A stretch of 64,000 bases of DNA from Actinomycetospora chiangmaiensis DSM 45062 (GTDB lineage: Bacteria > Actinomycetota > Actinomycetes > Mycobacteriales > Pseudonocardiaceae), in the NCBI RefSeq assembly GCF_000379625.1, contig NZ_KB903246.1, positions 124,001 through 188,000 on the forward strand. Reading direction: 5' to 3'. Shown in pieces: positions 1 through 8,594 of the stretch. The stretch's first letter is position 1, and each line of letters begins with the position of its first letter. The position numbers were made by a program, and so were the translations under genes. The notes below the pieces were generated by a model, which was not told the origin of the DNA, made no database searches, and saw nothing but the letters and a program-made list of their open reading frames with translations.

Positions 1-1152
1 GGGTCCGCACTGACCGCGTTCACCGTCGGCTCCGGGGCCGGGGCGATCGCATTCATCTACCTGACCCGCTTCATTGCGGGGGCCGGCATCGGCGGGGAGT
101 ACGCGGCGATCAACTCGGCGATCGACGAACTCATCCCGGCGACCTACCGGGGACGCGTCGACATCGCGGTCAACGGCACGTACTGGGCGGGCGCCGCGAT
201 CGCCGCCGTCGTCCAGGTCCCGCTGCTCTCCGGGGCGCTCTCCCCCGCCATCGACTGGCGCATCGCGTTCCTGCTCGGCCCGGTCCTCGGCATCGCGATC
301 CTGTTCCTGCGCCGCAACCTGCCCGAGAGCCCGCGCTGGCAGATCATGCACGGCCGTGGCGAGGAGGCCGAGCGGTCGATCTCCTACATCGAGGAGGAGG
401 TCTCGTCGACCGGCAAGGAGCTGCCGCCGGTCGACGAGCGTCGGGCCATCGAGATCACGCCGACCGACCAGACCGGCTACCTCGCCCTGCTCCGGGTGCT
501 CTTCCGGACCTATCCCGGCCGCTCCACGCTCGGCGCGACGCTGATGATCACGCAGTCGTTCCTCTACAACGCGATCTTCTTCACCTACGCGACGGTGCTC
601 GGCACGTTCTTCGGCGTGCAGGACACGGCGCTGTACTACATCCCGTTCGCGGTCGGGAACTTCCTCGGTCCGCTGCTGCTCGGGCCCTTGTTCGACTCGA
701 TCGGCCGCAAGCCGATGATCTCCGGCACCTACATCCTGTCCGGCGGGCTGCTGGTGATCTCGGCGTTCCTGTTCCGGGCCGGGGCGCTGACGGCCACCAC
801 CCAGACGATCGCCTGGTGCGTGATCTTCTTCTTCGCCTCGGCGGGCGCGTCGGCCGCGTACCTGACGGTCAGCGAGGTCTTCCCGATGGAGGTCCGCGCG
901 AAGGCGATCGCCGTGTTCTTCGCGATCGCCCAGGGCTTCGGGTCCATCGCGCCGCTGTTCTACGGCTCGCTGATCGACAAGAACGCCCCCGACCCCTCGA
1001 AGCTGTTCATCGGCTACATCGTCGGCGCGGCGATCATGATCGTCGGTGGGCTCGTGACGATCGCGCTCGGCGTGAAGGCGGAGGGACAGTCGCTGGAGGA
1101 CATCGCCCAGCCGCTGTCGGTGGTGCGGGCGACGGGCGCGGCGAGTTCGTGA
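1..1152 (+). CDS. MFS transporter of the metabolite:proton symporter type, 5' end missing
   Basis: The frame is already open at base 1, so the first helices lie outside the window; 383 residues are visible. RFIAGAGIGGEY and the following RGRVD resemble the helix 4 region of metabolite:H+ symporters. A conserved MFS loop (FDSIGRKPM) and SEVFPMEVRAKA, typical of the sugar/organic acid porter branch, follow. Alternating hydrophobic stretches indicate an inner-membrane secondary transporter. The substrate cannot be told. A strong hairpin lies 8 bases after the stop, so this is probably the last gene of its transcript. Confidence 0.85.
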   Translation, partial: GSALTAFTVGSGAGAIAFIYLTRFIAGAGIGGEYAAINSAIDELIPATYRGRVDIAVNGTYWAGAAIAAVVQVPLLSGALSPAIDWRIAFLLGPVLGIAILFLRRNLPESPRWQIMHGRGEEAERSISYIEEEVSSTGKELPPVDERRAIEITPTDQTGYLALLRVLFRTYPGRSTLGATLMITQSFLYNAIFFTYATVLGTFFGVQDTALYYIPFAVGNFLGPLLLGPLFDSIGRKPMISGTYILSGGLLVISAFLFRAGALTATTQTIAWCVIFFFASAGASAAYLTVSEVFPMEVRAKAIAVFFAIAQGFGSIAPLFYGSLIDKNAPDPSKLFIGYIVGAAIMIVGGLVTIALGVKAEGQSLEDIAQPLSVVRATGAASS

Positions 1153-1160
1153 TCGGCGAG

Positions 1161-1201
1161 CGCCTGCGGTGGTCGGCGCGCCTCCCCGACCACCGCAGGC
1201 G
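1161..1201 (+). terminator. Perfect 16-bp hairpin after the MFS gene
   Basis: Bases 1161-1176 and 1186-1201 are perfect inverted repeats around a 9-base loop, starting 8 bases after the MFS stop. No U-tract follows, as is common in high-GC actinobacteria. Likely a factor-independent terminator. Confidence 0.7.
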
Positions 1202-1255
1202 TCCGCTCCCCGTCGGCGCTGCCGATCCGTCGGTCTCCCGGCAGCATCATCTGCC

Positions 1256-1735
1256 GTGAGCAGCCTCTCCGGGCCCGACCAGCCGGCACCGCCCGGGTGG
1301 CGGTCGCACCAGCACGTGCAGCGGTTCGTCACCCCGGCCCCGCGTGACCGGGTCTGGGCGTGGCTGAACGACCCGGCCACCTTCACCGACACCCAGATCC
1401 CGCCGTGGCGCGTGGAGTTCCTGGGCGGTGGGTTCGCCGAGGGGGTCGTGACGACCCACCACGGTCCGGGCCTGCACCTGCCGGGGGTGCTGGGCGAGAT
1501 CCGCGAGGGCGAGTCGCGCGACCTGCAGTACCTCTACGGCGCCTACGCGATCTCGTTCCGGCTGCTGCGCCCGACGCGGCTGTGGATCGGGGTCGCGGAC
1601 GCCCCCGGCGGCACGGCCGTGGAGCTCCGCATCGACGCGCACGTCCACCCGCGGCTGCTGCGGCTCTGGGCCTTCTCGCAGCGGCTGTTCTGGCGGCGCT
1701 TCGAGTCGTGGACGGCCCGGGCGACGGCGGCCTGA
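1256..1735 (+). CDS. SRPBCC-fold (START/polyketide cyclase-like) protein
   Basis: 159 residues from GTG 1256. The protein opens with a basic/aromatic segment, then VQRFVTPAPRDRVWAWLND, the usual first strand and helix of SRPBCC proteins, and ends with a C-terminal helix (LLRLWAFSQRLFWRRF). It should form a helix-grip fold that binds a small hydrophobic ligand or lipid in the cytosol. No catalytic residues can be assigned. An upstream start is possible but would run through the terminator of the previous gene. Confidence 0.65.
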   Translation: MSSLSGPDQPAPPGWRSHQHVQRFVTPAPRDRVWAWLNDPATFTDTQIPPWRVEFLGGGFAEGVVTTHHGPGLHLPGVLGEIREGESRDLQYLYGAYAISFRLLRPTRLWIGVADAPGGTAVELRIDAHVHPRLLRLWAFSQRLFWRRFESWTARATAA

Positions 1736-1814
1736 TCCACCGCGGCGAGGGTGACGCCACGGGCAGAGCTGCCCGGCGCGCGCCCGGCGAGCGGGACCCG
1801 CCGTCGGGAACGGG

Positions 1815-2333
1815 TTAGGTCTGCTCGGAGCCGATCGCGAGCTTGGCGAGCATGTCGCGGGCCTTCTCGGCGTTGCGTGGCTGGCACAGGACGTCGTAGC
1901 GGCCGGCGACGAGCTGGCTCGCCGAGGTGAAGTCCCGCCGACCGCGCGAGGCGCCGTAGGTGATCGCCCCGGAGACGACGCCGAACACGATGCCCATCCC
2001 GAGTCCGAGCAGGATCGCGCCGAACGACCCGTTGGCGCTGAACAGCGACAGGATCACGCCGACGAACAGGCCGAGCCAGGCGCCCGACGCCGCACCGGTG
2101 GCGAGGACACGACCCCAGGTCAGCCGGCCGATGACCCGCTCGACGAGCATCAGGTCGACCCCGACGATGGTGACGTCGGCGACCGGGAAGTCGTTGTCGG
2201 CGAGGTGGTCGACGGCCCGCTGCGCCTCCTCGTACTTGGCGTACGACCCGATCGGCCAGCCCGACGGCGGCTCCGGCAGGTTCGGCAGCCCGGGGGCTGC
2301 CCCGGGACGGTTGCCGAGGAACGGCGCGCTCAC
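1815..2333 (-). CDS. General stress protein 17M-like membrane protein
   Basis: 172 residues from GTG 2333, preceded by a good GGAGG. The N-terminal half matches the general stress protein 17M (YflT-like) domain: WPIGSYAKYEEAQRAVDHL, then a TIVGVDL strand. Two glycine-rich hydrophobic segments at about residues 85-130 (WLGLFVGVILSLF and ILLGLGMGIVFGVVSGAI) form a membrane hairpin. The C-terminus (VAGRYDVLCQPRNAEKARDML) is again soluble. Such proteins are common in actinobacteria and linked to general stress, but their biochemical role is unknown. Confidence 0.75.
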   Translation of the reverse strand: MSAPFLGNRPGAAPGLPNLPEPPSGWPIGSYAKYEEAQRAVDHLADNDFPVADVTIVGVDLMLVERVIGRLTWGRVLATGAASGAWLGLFVGVILSLFSANGSFGAILLGLGMGIVFGVVSGAITYGASRGRRDFTSASQLVAGRYDVLCQPRNAEKARDMLAKLAIGSEQT

Positions 2334-2489
2334 GACTTACCTCCGCTTGGCAGTTCGGCCCGGTGCTCTCCGGTCCGCGCATCCTTCCAACGGACGGAAC
2401 CGGGGGAAAGTGCCCTACGGAGTGTGTGTGCCCGCCGACGAGCGCGGCCGAACGGCGCAGCGCCTACCAACCGAGCGAATCGGAGACGC

Positions 2490-2526
2490 CACGAGGGAGA
2501 TGCTCCCCAGGAGCATCTCCCTCGTG
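2490..2526 (-). terminator. 17-bp perfect hairpin downstream of the acyl-CoA dehydrogenase
   Basis: Bases 2490-2506 and 2510-2526 are perfect inverted repeats with a 3-base loop. They lie in the 259-base gap between the stop of the dehydrogenase (2593) and the start of the stress protein (2333), so this is probably the terminator of the dehydrogenase transcript. The rest of the gap holds the repeat at 2552-2577 and no visible gene. Confidence 0.7.
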
Positions 2527-2551
2527 ACGATGTGGTCTCCCTGCCACTGGA

Positions 2552-2577
2552 TGACAGCAACGACGCTTCGCTGCCAC
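2552..2577. repeat. Copy of a 26-27 bp palindromic repeat also found inside a glycosyltransferase gene
   Basis: The 26 bases here, read on the minus strand, match 35261-35286 with one mismatch. The unit has imperfect palindromic ends (GTGGCAGC and GCTGTCAC). At 2552 it is intergenic; at 35261 a copy and a diverged second unit sit in coding sequence. Confidence 0.75.
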
Positions 2578-2592
2578 CGGGGAGGAGCCGGA

Positions 2593-3786
2593 TCAGCGCA
2601 GCTTGTAGTCCTTGAGCAGACCCCGGCTGATGATCGTCTTCTGGATCTCCGAGGTGCCCTCGCCGATGAGCAGGAACGGCGCCTCACGCATGAGCCGCTC
2701 GATCTCGTACTCCTTGGAGTAGCCGTAGCCGCCGTGGATGCGGAACGACTCCTCGGTGACCTCCTTGCAGTACTCCGAGGCGATCATCTTGGCCATGCCG
2801 GCCTCGACGTCGTTGCGCTCGCCGCGGTCCTTCAGGCGGGCGGCGTTGACCATCATGAGGTGGGCGGCCTCGACCTTGGTGGCCATCTCGGCGAGCTTGA
2901 ACGCGATCGCCTGGTGCTGCGCGATCGGCTTGCCGAAGGTGGAGCGCTGCTGGGCGTACTCGATGCCGAGCTCGAAGGCGCGGATCGCGATGCCGCACGC
3001 GCGGGCGGCGACGTTGACGCGGCCGACCTCGACGCCGTCCATCATCTGCGCGAAGCCCTTGCCCGGCAGCTCGCCGAGGACCTGGGTCTGCGGGATGCGA
3101 AAGCCGTCGAACACCATCTCGGTGGTGTCGACGCCCTTGTAGCCCATCTTGTCGATCTTGCCGGGGACCGAGAGCCCCTCGGCGACCTTGCCGAAGCCGC
3201 GCGGCTTCTCCACCAGCAGCGTCGTCAGGTTCTGGTACGGCTTCTCCGCGCCCTCGTCGGTCTTGACGAGCACCGCGGTGAGGTTCGACGAGCCGCCGTT
3301 GGTCAGCCACATCTTGGCGCCGTTGACGATGTAGTCGTCGCCGTCGCGGGTCGCGCGGGTCTTGATGGCGGCGACGTCCGAGCCGAGCTCCGGCTCCGAC
3401 ATCGAGAACGAGCCGGTGATCTCGCCGGTCGCCATCTTCGGGAGGTAGCGCTGCTTCTGCTCCTCCGTGCCGTGGTGGATGAGCATGTAGGCGACGATGA
3501 AGTGGGTGTTGATGACGCCCGACACGCTCATCCACCCGCGGGCGATCTGCTCGACCGTCAGCGCGTAGGTGGCCAGCGACTCGCCCAGGCCGCCGTACTC
3601 CTCCGGGATCATGAGCCCGAACAGGCCCATCTCCTTCATCCCGTCGACGATCTCCTGCGGGTACTCGTCGGCGTGCTCGAGTTCCTGGGCCTTCGGGATG
3701 ATCTCCTTGTCCACGTAGTCGCGGACGGTGGAGAGGATCTCCTCCTGGACCTCGGTGAGGCCGGCGGTCTGGGCGAGACGTGCCAT
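2593..3786 (-). CDS. Acyl-CoA dehydrogenase
   Basis: 397 residues from ATG 3786, with AGGAG 9 bases upstream. FAD-dependent acyl-CoA dehydrogenase, introducing the 2,3 double bond of an acyl-CoA and passing electrons to ETF. The family signatures are visible: the middle-domain motif ITGSFSMSEPELGSDVAA, MWLTNG, and the C-terminal RIHGGYGYSKEYEIER and EGTSEIQ. The length is normal. Upstream is a CoA-ester lyase on the same strand with a 44-base gap, which suggests a short catabolic operon for a branched or dicarboxylic acyl-CoA. The chain-length preference cannot be read from sequence. Confidence 0.92.
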   Translation of the reverse strand: MARLAQTAGLTEVQEEILSTVRDYVDKEIIPKAQELEHADEYPQEIVDGMKEMGLFGLMIPEEYGGLGESLATYALTVEQIARGWMSVSGVINTHFIVAYMLIHHGTEEQKQRYLPKMATGEITGSFSMSEPELGSDVAAIKTRATRDGDDYIVNGAKMWLTNGGSSNLTAVLVKTDEGAEKPYQNLTTLLVEKPRGFGKVAEGLSVPGKIDKMGYKGVDTTEMVFDGFRIPQTQVLGELPGKGFAQMMDGVEVGRVNVAARACGIAIRAFELGIEYAQQRSTFGKPIAQHQAIAFKLAEMATKVEAAHLMMVNAARLKDRGERNDVEAGMAKMIASEYCKEVTEESFRIHGGYGYSKEYEIERLMREAPFLLIGEGTSEIQKTIISRGLLKDYKLR

Positions 3787-3830
3787 GACGATGAGCTCCT
3801 GACGAAGGTTTGTTACCGGCGAGTATGCGC

Positions 3831-4790
3831 TCAGCTCTCCGGCGGGGTCCAGCGCTCCCCACGCGTCATGCCGGCGGCGCGACCCTTGCCCGCGATGACC
3901 AGGGCCATCTTGCGCGAGGCCTCGTCGATCATCTCGTCGCCGATCATCGCCGAGCCCTTCTTGCCCCCGGCCTCGGAGGTGAAGTACTCGTAGGCGTCGA
4001 GAATGTTCTCGGCGTGGTCGTAGTCGTCCTGGTTGGGCGAGAAGACCTCGTTGGCCGCGTCGATCTGGCCGGGGTGCAGCACCCACTTGCCGTCGTAGCC
4101 GAGCGCCGCGGAGCGCTGCGCGACGCGGCGGAACGCGTCGACGTCGCGGATCTGCAGGTAGGGGCCGTCGATGGCCTGCAGGTCGTAGGCGCGGGCCGCC
4201 ATGAGGATCTGCATGTAGATGTAGTGGTAGGCGTCGCCCTCGGTGTAGCCGGGGGGCTGCTCGCCGACCACGAGGGACTTCATGTTGATCGAGGCCATGA
4301 AGTCGGCCGGGCCGAAGACGATGGTCTCCATGCGCGGGGACGCGGCCGCGATCTCGTTGACGTTGGTCAGGCCCAGGGCGTTCTCGATCTGCGCCTCGAT
4401 GCCGATGCGGCCGACCTCGTAGCCCATCGACTTCTCGATCTGCGTGAGCAGGAAGTCCAGGGCGTGCACCTGCGCCGCGGTCTGCACCTTCGGCAGCATG
4501 ATCGCGTCCAGGTTGGCCCCGGCGCCCTCGACGACCTCTGTCACGTCGCGGTAGGTCCACTCGGTGGTCCAGTCGTTCACGCGGACGACGCGGGTCTTGC
4601 CCTCCCAGCCACCCTCGTTCAGGGCCGAGACGATCGTCTTGCGCGCGCCCGGCTTCGCCAGCGGCGCGCAGGCGTCCTCCAGGTCGAGGAAGATCTGGTC
4701 CGCCGGCAGGGTCCTCGCCTTGTCGATGAACTTCTGGCTCGACCCCGGGACCGCGAGACACGACCGACGCGGGCGGTTCTCGACACTCAC
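3831..4790 (-). CDS. HpcH/HpaI-family CoA-ester lyase (malyl-CoA or methylmalyl-CoA lyase-like)
   Basis: 319 residues from GTG 4790; GTG 4796 is also possible, but AGGAGG stands 9 bases before 4790 and only 3 before 4796. The protein is a TIM-barrel lyase of the CitE/malyl-CoA lyase family: RSCLAVPGSSQKFIDKA, DLEDACAPLAKPGARK, IEAQIENALG, VFGPADFMASI and KWVLHPGQI carry the usual substrate and Mg2+ ligands. Such enzymes cleave beta-hydroxyacyl-CoAs such as malyl-CoA or citramalyl-CoA to glyoxylate or pyruvate plus a CoA ester. Its pairing with the acyl-CoA dehydrogenase fits carboxylic acid breakdown. Confidence 0.88.
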   Translation of the reverse strand: MSVENRPRRSCLAVPGSSQKFIDKARTLPADQIFLDLEDACAPLAKPGARKTIVSALNEGGWEGKTRVVRVNDWTTEWTYRDVTEVVEGAGANLDAIMLPKVQTAAQVHALDFLLTQIEKSMGYEVGRIGIEAQIENALGLTNVNEIAAASPRMETIVFGPADFMASINMKSLVVGEQPPGYTEGDAYHYIYMQILMAARAYDLQAIDGPYLQIRDVDAFRRVAQRSAALGYDGKWVLHPGQIDAANEVFSPNQDDYDHAENILDAYEYFTSEAGGKKGSAMIGDEMIDEASRKMALVIAGKGRAAGMTRGERWTPPES

Positions 4791-4926
4791 TCGCACTGAC
4801 CTCCTCGAAGGCCTCCGCCTGTCGTCGCGGAGGCGCACGGTTGACCGGGATGTTGACACGCGGCGACACCGCTGTCCCGATTCAGGTGAGCACCCTCTCC
4901 GCCGCGAGCCGCGATGGCAACGCCGC

Positions 4927-4932
4927 TAACCT
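4927..4932 (+). promoter_or_regulatory. -10 element of a leaderless promoter
   Basis: TAACCT ends 6 bases before GTG 4939 and no Shine-Dalgarno sequence is present, so transcription probably starts at the GTG itself. Confidence 0.55.
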
Positions 4933-4938
4933 CAGCGC

Positions 4939-6273
4939 GTGACACGTCCCGCCACCACCGCGATGACCAGGGTGTTCGTCGCCCGGATGGTCGGTCTGCC
5001 CGTTCTCGGCCCCGACGGCGAACACATCGGTCGCGTGCGCGACGCGGTGTCGGCCGTCTCGGTCGGTCCGCGACCGCCCCGGGTGCTCGGTCTCGTCGTC
5101 GGGGTGGGGTCGCGACGACGGATCTTCGTGCCGATGCTGCGCATCACCGCCATCGACGCCGGGGCGGTGACCCTGACGACCGGTCAGGTCAACCTGCGGC
5201 CGTTCGCGCAGCGCCCGAACGAGGTCCTCGTCGTCGGCGAGATGCTCGACGCCGGCGTGCGGATCGTCGACCGGCAGACCGACGCCACCGTGGTCGACGT
5301 GCTGATGGAGCACACCCGCAGCCGCGACTGGCTGATCACGCGGCTCGCTGTCACCGAACGGGTGGGGGTTCTCGGCCGACGGGGCCCGGTGCAGGTGCTG
5401 CCCTGGGCCGCGATCAGCGGGCTCTCGCTCGCCGAGGAGGGCCAGGGCACCGAGCAGCTGCTCGCGACGTTCGAGGACATGCGCCCCGCCGACGTGGCGC
5501 GGGCCCTGCTGGACCTCCCGACCCGCCGTCGGTTCGACGTGGCCGACGGTCTCGACGACGAGCGCCTCGCCGACGTCATCGAGGAGCTCCCGAACGACGA
5601 GCAGCGCGACCTGCTGCGCCACCTCGCCTCCGAGCGCGCCGCCGACGTGCTCGAGGCGATGGACCCCGACGACGCCGCGGACCTGCTCGCCGACCTCCCC
5701 GACCCGGAGTCCGAGCAGCTGCTGGGCCTCATGGAGCCCGAGGACTCGCAGTCGGTGCGCCGGCTGCTGACCTACTCCGCCGACACGGCGGGCGGGATGA
5801 TGACGCCGGAGCCGATCGTGCTGGCCCCGGACGCGACGGTCGCCGAGGCGCTGGCGCGGGTCCGCAACCCCGACATCACGCCGGCGCTGGCCTCGATGGT
5901 CTTCGTCTGCCGCCCGCCCTCGGCCACGCCGACGGGGCGCTACCTGGGCTGCGTGCACGCCCAGCGCCTGCTGCGGGAGGCGCCGTTCGAGCTGGTGGCC
6001 GGGGTGCTCGACGCCGAGCTGACCCGGCTGCACCCGGACGCCTCGCTCACCGAGGTGACCCGCTACTTCGCGACGTACAACCTGGTGTGCGGGCCGGTGA
6101 TCGACGAGAACGACCACCTGCTCGGCGCCGTCACCGTCGACGACGTCCTCGACCACCTGCTGCCCGAGGACTGGCGGTCCCAGGACCCCGATCCCACGAC
6201 GACGGGCGGCATCCGCATCCCGGAGTCCGCCCTCCCGAACCCCGGCGCCGCCAAGGGAGCCCCCCGTGCCTGA
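4939..6273 (+). CDS. PRC-barrel/MgtE N-domain/CBS protein without membrane domain
   Basis: 444 residues from GTG 4939. Residues about 12-90 look like a PRC-barrel, as in a photoreaction-centre H-like fold. About 165-290 is an MgtE intracellular N domain with repeated ADVLEAMDPDDAADLLADL-type helices, and about 290-430 is a CBS pair (GGMMTPEPIVLAPDATVAEA and LGAVTVDDVLDHLLPEDW). The five-helix Mg2+ channel of true MgtE is absent, so this is a soluble regulator or Mg2+/nucleotide sensor, not a transporter. It overlaps the DUF1003 gene by 8 bases, which suggests that the two products act together. From memory, mycobacteria keep the same gene close to mrp. Confidence 0.85.
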   Translation: MTRPATTAMTRVFVARMVGLPVLGPDGEHIGRVRDAVSAVSVGPRPPRVLGLVVGVGSRRRIFVPMLRITAIDAGAVTLTTGQVNLRPFAQRPNEVLVVGEMLDAGVRIVDRQTDATVVDVLMEHTRSRDWLITRLAVTERVGVLGRRGPVQVLPWAAISGLSLAEEGQGTEQLLATFEDMRPADVARALLDLPTRRRFDVADGLDDERLADVIEELPNDEQRDLLRHLASERAADVLEAMDPDDAADLLADLPDPESEQLLGLMEPEDSQSVRRLLTYSADTAGGMMTPEPIVLAPDATVAEALARVRNPDITPALASMVFVCRPPSATPTGRYLGCVHAQRLLREAPFELVAGVLDAELTRLHPDASLTEVTRYFATYNLVCGPVIDENDHLLGAVTVDDVLDHLLPEDWRSQDPDPTTTGGIRIPESALPNPGAAKGAPRA

Positions 6274-6901
6274 GCGTTCCGTCCGCCGGCGGCTGGACCA
6301 GCCCGCCGGGCCCCAGCGCCGGCTCCGCGTCGACGTCGACACCGAGGCCTTCGGGCGCATGGCCGAGCGCCTCGCCCGCTTCCTCGGGACCGGGACCTAC
6401 CTGCTGTGGCAGACGGTCTTCGTGATCATCTGGATCGCGCTGAACCTGATCGGCATCATCGGCGAGTGGGACCCCTACCCGTTCATCCTGCTCAACCTGG
6501 CGTTCTCCACCCAGGCCGCGTACGCGGCGCCCCTCATCCTGCTGGCGCAGAACCGGCAGGACGACCGGGACCGGGTGTCGCTGGAGGAGGACCGCGCCCG
6601 GGCGCAGCGGACCATCGCCGACACCGAGTACCTCTCGCGGGAGCTCGCCGCGGTGCGGATCGCGGTCGGTGAGACCGTGACCCGCGACTTCCTGCGCAGT
6701 GAGCTCGCCGAGCGGGGCGCGGAACGCTCCGGGGTGGACCGCGAGTCCCAGAAGGCCCTCACCCGCGCGGTCGACAAGTCCCTCGACAAGACGCTGGAGC
6801 GGGCCCTCGAACGCGCGGTGGACAAGGCCGTCGAGCGCGCGCTGGGGAGGGTGCTGGAGCACACGGGTCCGTCGAACGGGGCCGTCGGTACCGACACGTA
6901 G
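6266..6901 (+). CDS. DUF1003 membrane protein
   Basis: 211 residues from GTG 6266, inside the end of the previous gene. Two membrane helices are clear: WQTVFVIIWIALNLIGII and FILLNLAFSTQAAYAAPLIL, joined by WDPYPF and followed by QNRQDDRDR, the DUF1003 signature. The C-terminal third is a charged, heptad-like helix with repeated RAVDK/LDK segments and is probably a coiled coil. Function is unknown; translational coupling to the MgtE-like sensor suggests a joint role in divalent cation or envelope homeostasis. Its stop codon is part of the -10 of mrp. Confidence 0.82.
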   Translation: MPERSVRRRLDQPAGPQRRLRVDVDTEAFGRMAERLARFLGTGTYLLWQTVFVIIWIALNLIGIIGEWDPYPFILLNLAFSTQAAYAAPLILLAQNRQDDRDRVSLEEDRARAQRTIADTEYLSRELAAVRIAVGETVTRDFLRSELAERGAERSGVDRESQKALTRAVDKSLDKTLERALERAVDKAVERALGRVLEHTGPSNGAVGTDT

Positions 6902-6904
6902 CAT
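6899..6904 (+). promoter_or_regulatory. -10 element of leaderless mrp promoter
   Basis: TAGCAT, whose first three bases are the stop of the preceding gene, ends 6 bases before ATG 6911. Confidence 0.5.
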
Positions 6905-6910
6905 CGGGGT

Positions 6911-8044
6911 ATGGCTGCACCGTCCGTCGAGGCGATCCGCACCGCACTGGGCGGTGTCGAGGACCCCGAGATCCACCGTCCGATCACCGAACTGGGCATG
7001 GTCAAGGACATCCGTGTCCTCGACCACGGCAAGGTCGAGGTCGCGGTCTACCTGACGGTCGCCGGCTGCCCGATGAAGGACACCATCACCAGCCGCGTCA
7101 CCACCGCGGTCTCCGGGGTGTCCGGCGTCAGTGCCGTCGCCGTCGAGCTCGACGTCATGAACGACGAGCAGCGGCGCGAGCTGCGCAAGACGGTCAAGGG
7201 CGACGCCGACGAACCCGTCATCCCGTTCGCCCAGCCCGGCTCGATGACCCGCGTCTACGCGGTCGCCTCCGGCAAGGGCGGCGTCGGCAAGTCCTCGGTG
7301 ACGGTGAACCTCGCCGCGGCCATGGCCGACCGGGGGCTGAAGGTCGGGGTCGTCGACGCCGACATCTACGGCCACTCGGTGCCGCGCATGCTCGGGACCA
7401 CCGACCTGCCCACCAAGGTCGACGAGATGATCCTGCCGCCGCAGGCCCACGGCGTGAAGGTCATCTCCATCGGCATGTTCACCCCGGGCAACACCCCGGT
7501 GGTCTGGCGCGGCCCGATGCTGCACCGCGCGCTGCAGCAGTTCCTCGCCGACGTCTTCTGGGGCGACCTCGACGTCCTGCTGCTCGACCTCCCGCCCGGC
7601 ACCGGCGACATCGCGATCTCGGTCGCGCAGCTCATCCCGAACGCCGAGCTGCTCGTCGTCACCACACCGCAGCAGGCCGCCGCGGAGGTGGCCGAGCGCG
7701 CGGGCGCGATCTCGCTGCAGACCCGCCAGCGCCTCGTCGGCGTCGTGGAGAACATGAGCTGGATGGACATGCCCGACGGGTCGCGCATGGACCTGTTCGG
7801 CTCCGGCGGCGGGCAGACCGTGGCCGACTCGCTGACGAAGTCGATCGGCTCCGAGGTCCCGCTGCTCGGCCAGATCCCGATCGACACCCGCCTGCGCGAG
7901 GGCGGCGACGCCGGCGTGCCGCTGGTGCTCTCGGCGCCGCAGTCGGCGGCGGGCGAGGCGCTGCGCAAGGTCGCCGACCGCCTCACCGTCCGGGCCCGCG
8001 GGCTCGCCGGGATGTCGCTGAACATCTCGCCGGCCGGGCGCTGA
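6911..8044 (+). CDS. mrp: Mrp/ApbC-type iron-sulfur cluster carrier ATPase
   Basis: 377 residues. An N-terminal MIP18/DUF59-like domain (ALGGVEDPEIHRPITELGMV, about residues 1-90) precedes a ParA/MinD-type P-loop ATPase with deviant Walker A GKGGVGKSS at 121-129, DADIYGHSVPRML, and LLLDLPPGTGD. Proteins of this family carry or insert Fe-S clusters in the cytosol. The CxxC found near the C-terminus of many homologues is not visible: after ENMSW comes MDMPDGS. Cluster binding would therefore need other ligands. Probably transcribed from its own leaderless promoter and ended by two hairpins. Confidence 0.92.
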   Translation: MAAPSVEAIRTALGGVEDPEIHRPITELGMVKDIRVLDHGKVEVAVYLTVAGCPMKDTITSRVTTAVSGVSGVSAVAVELDVMNDEQRRELRKTVKGDADEPVIPFAQPGSMTRVYAVASGKGGVGKSSVTVNLAAAMADRGLKVGVVDADIYGHSVPRMLGTTDLPTKVDEMILPPQAHGVKVISIGMFTPGNTPVVWRGPMLHRALQQFLADVFWGDLDVLLLDLPPGTGDIAISVAQLIPNAELLVVTTPQQAAAEVAERAGAISLQTRQRLVGVVENMSWMDMPDGSRMDLFGSGGGQTVADSLTKSIGSEVPLLGQIPIDTRLREGGDAGVPLVLSAPQSAAGEALRKVADRLTVRARGLAGMSLNISPAGR

Positions 8045-8051
8045 CCCGCCG

Positions 8052-8106
8052 CCGGACGTCAGCGGTGGCACACGGCTGACGTCCCGTGGCAGCAGCGCGC
8101 CACGGG
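8052..8106. terminator. Two hairpins between the convergent mrp and acetyltransferase genes
   Basis: The first stem is 8054-8063 with 8075-8084, and the second is 8083-8089 with 8100-8106. Together they fill the gap and probably stop transcription from both sides. The 27 bases 8052-8078 recur exactly at 31811-31837 inside the HpnG-like/IspH fusion gene. Confidence 0.75.
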
Positions 8107-8107
8107 C

Positions 8108-8587
8108 TCACAGGTCGCGCTGCATCCACGCGACGTCGTGCCAGTCGTCGAACTTCCACCCCACGCGTGGGAACGTGCCGATCGGCGCGAACCCGAGCGT
8201 GGCGTGGAGGCCGACGCTGGCCGCGTTGGGCAGGGTGATGCCGGCGGCCGCGCGGAGGAAGCCACGGGCGCGCAGTCGCGGGAACAACGCCTCGTAGAGC
8301 GCGCGGCCGGCCCCGGTCCGACGGCGCCCGGTCTCCAGGTAGACGCTGACTGTGCACGCGTACCGGTAGGCGTGCCGGTCGTTGAACCGGCCTGCGTAGG
8401 CGTACCCGACGATCCGGCCGCCGTCCTCGCCCACGAGCCACGCGTGCGCGGCCGCCATCCGGTCCGCCATCTCCGCGGCCGACGGCGGGTGCTCCTCGAA
8501 GCTGATGACGGTGTCCCGGACGTAGGGCGCGTAGATCGCCGCACACGCCGCGGCGTCGTCCACTCCTGCGTCTCGGATGGTCAGCAT
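8108..8587 (-). CDS. GNAT N-acetyltransferase, phosphinothricin acetyltransferase-like
   Basis: 159 residues from ATG 8587. It begins LTIRDAGVDDAAACAAIYA, continues ISFEEHPPSAAEMADR, and has the acetyl-CoA loop TGRRRTGAGRALYEAL followed by LHATLGFAPIGTFPRVGWK. This is the pattern of the bar/pat phosphinothricin or methionine-sulfoximine acetyltransferases. It probably acetylates a small toxic amino-acid analogue or another amine. It is divergent from an XRE-cupin regulator 23 bases away, and the two -10 elements overlap, so the regulator is likely to control it. Confidence 0.82.
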   Translation of the reverse strand: MLTIRDAGVDDAAACAAIYAPYVRDTVISFEEHPPSAAEMADRMAAAHAWLVGEDGGRIVGYAYAGRFNDRHAYRYACTVSVYLETGRRRTGAGRALYEALFPRLRARGFLRAAAGITLPNAASVGLHATLGFAPIGTFPRVGWKFDDWHDVAWMQRDL

Positions 8588-8594
8588 GAACGGC

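Noticed and set aside
1960-4799. Long open frames antisense to the acyl-CoA dehydrogenase and CoA-ester lyase genes
   Set aside because: High GC leaves antisense frames open; their products are Arg/Leu/Ala-rich with no family features, while the opposite strand encodes recognisable enzymes.
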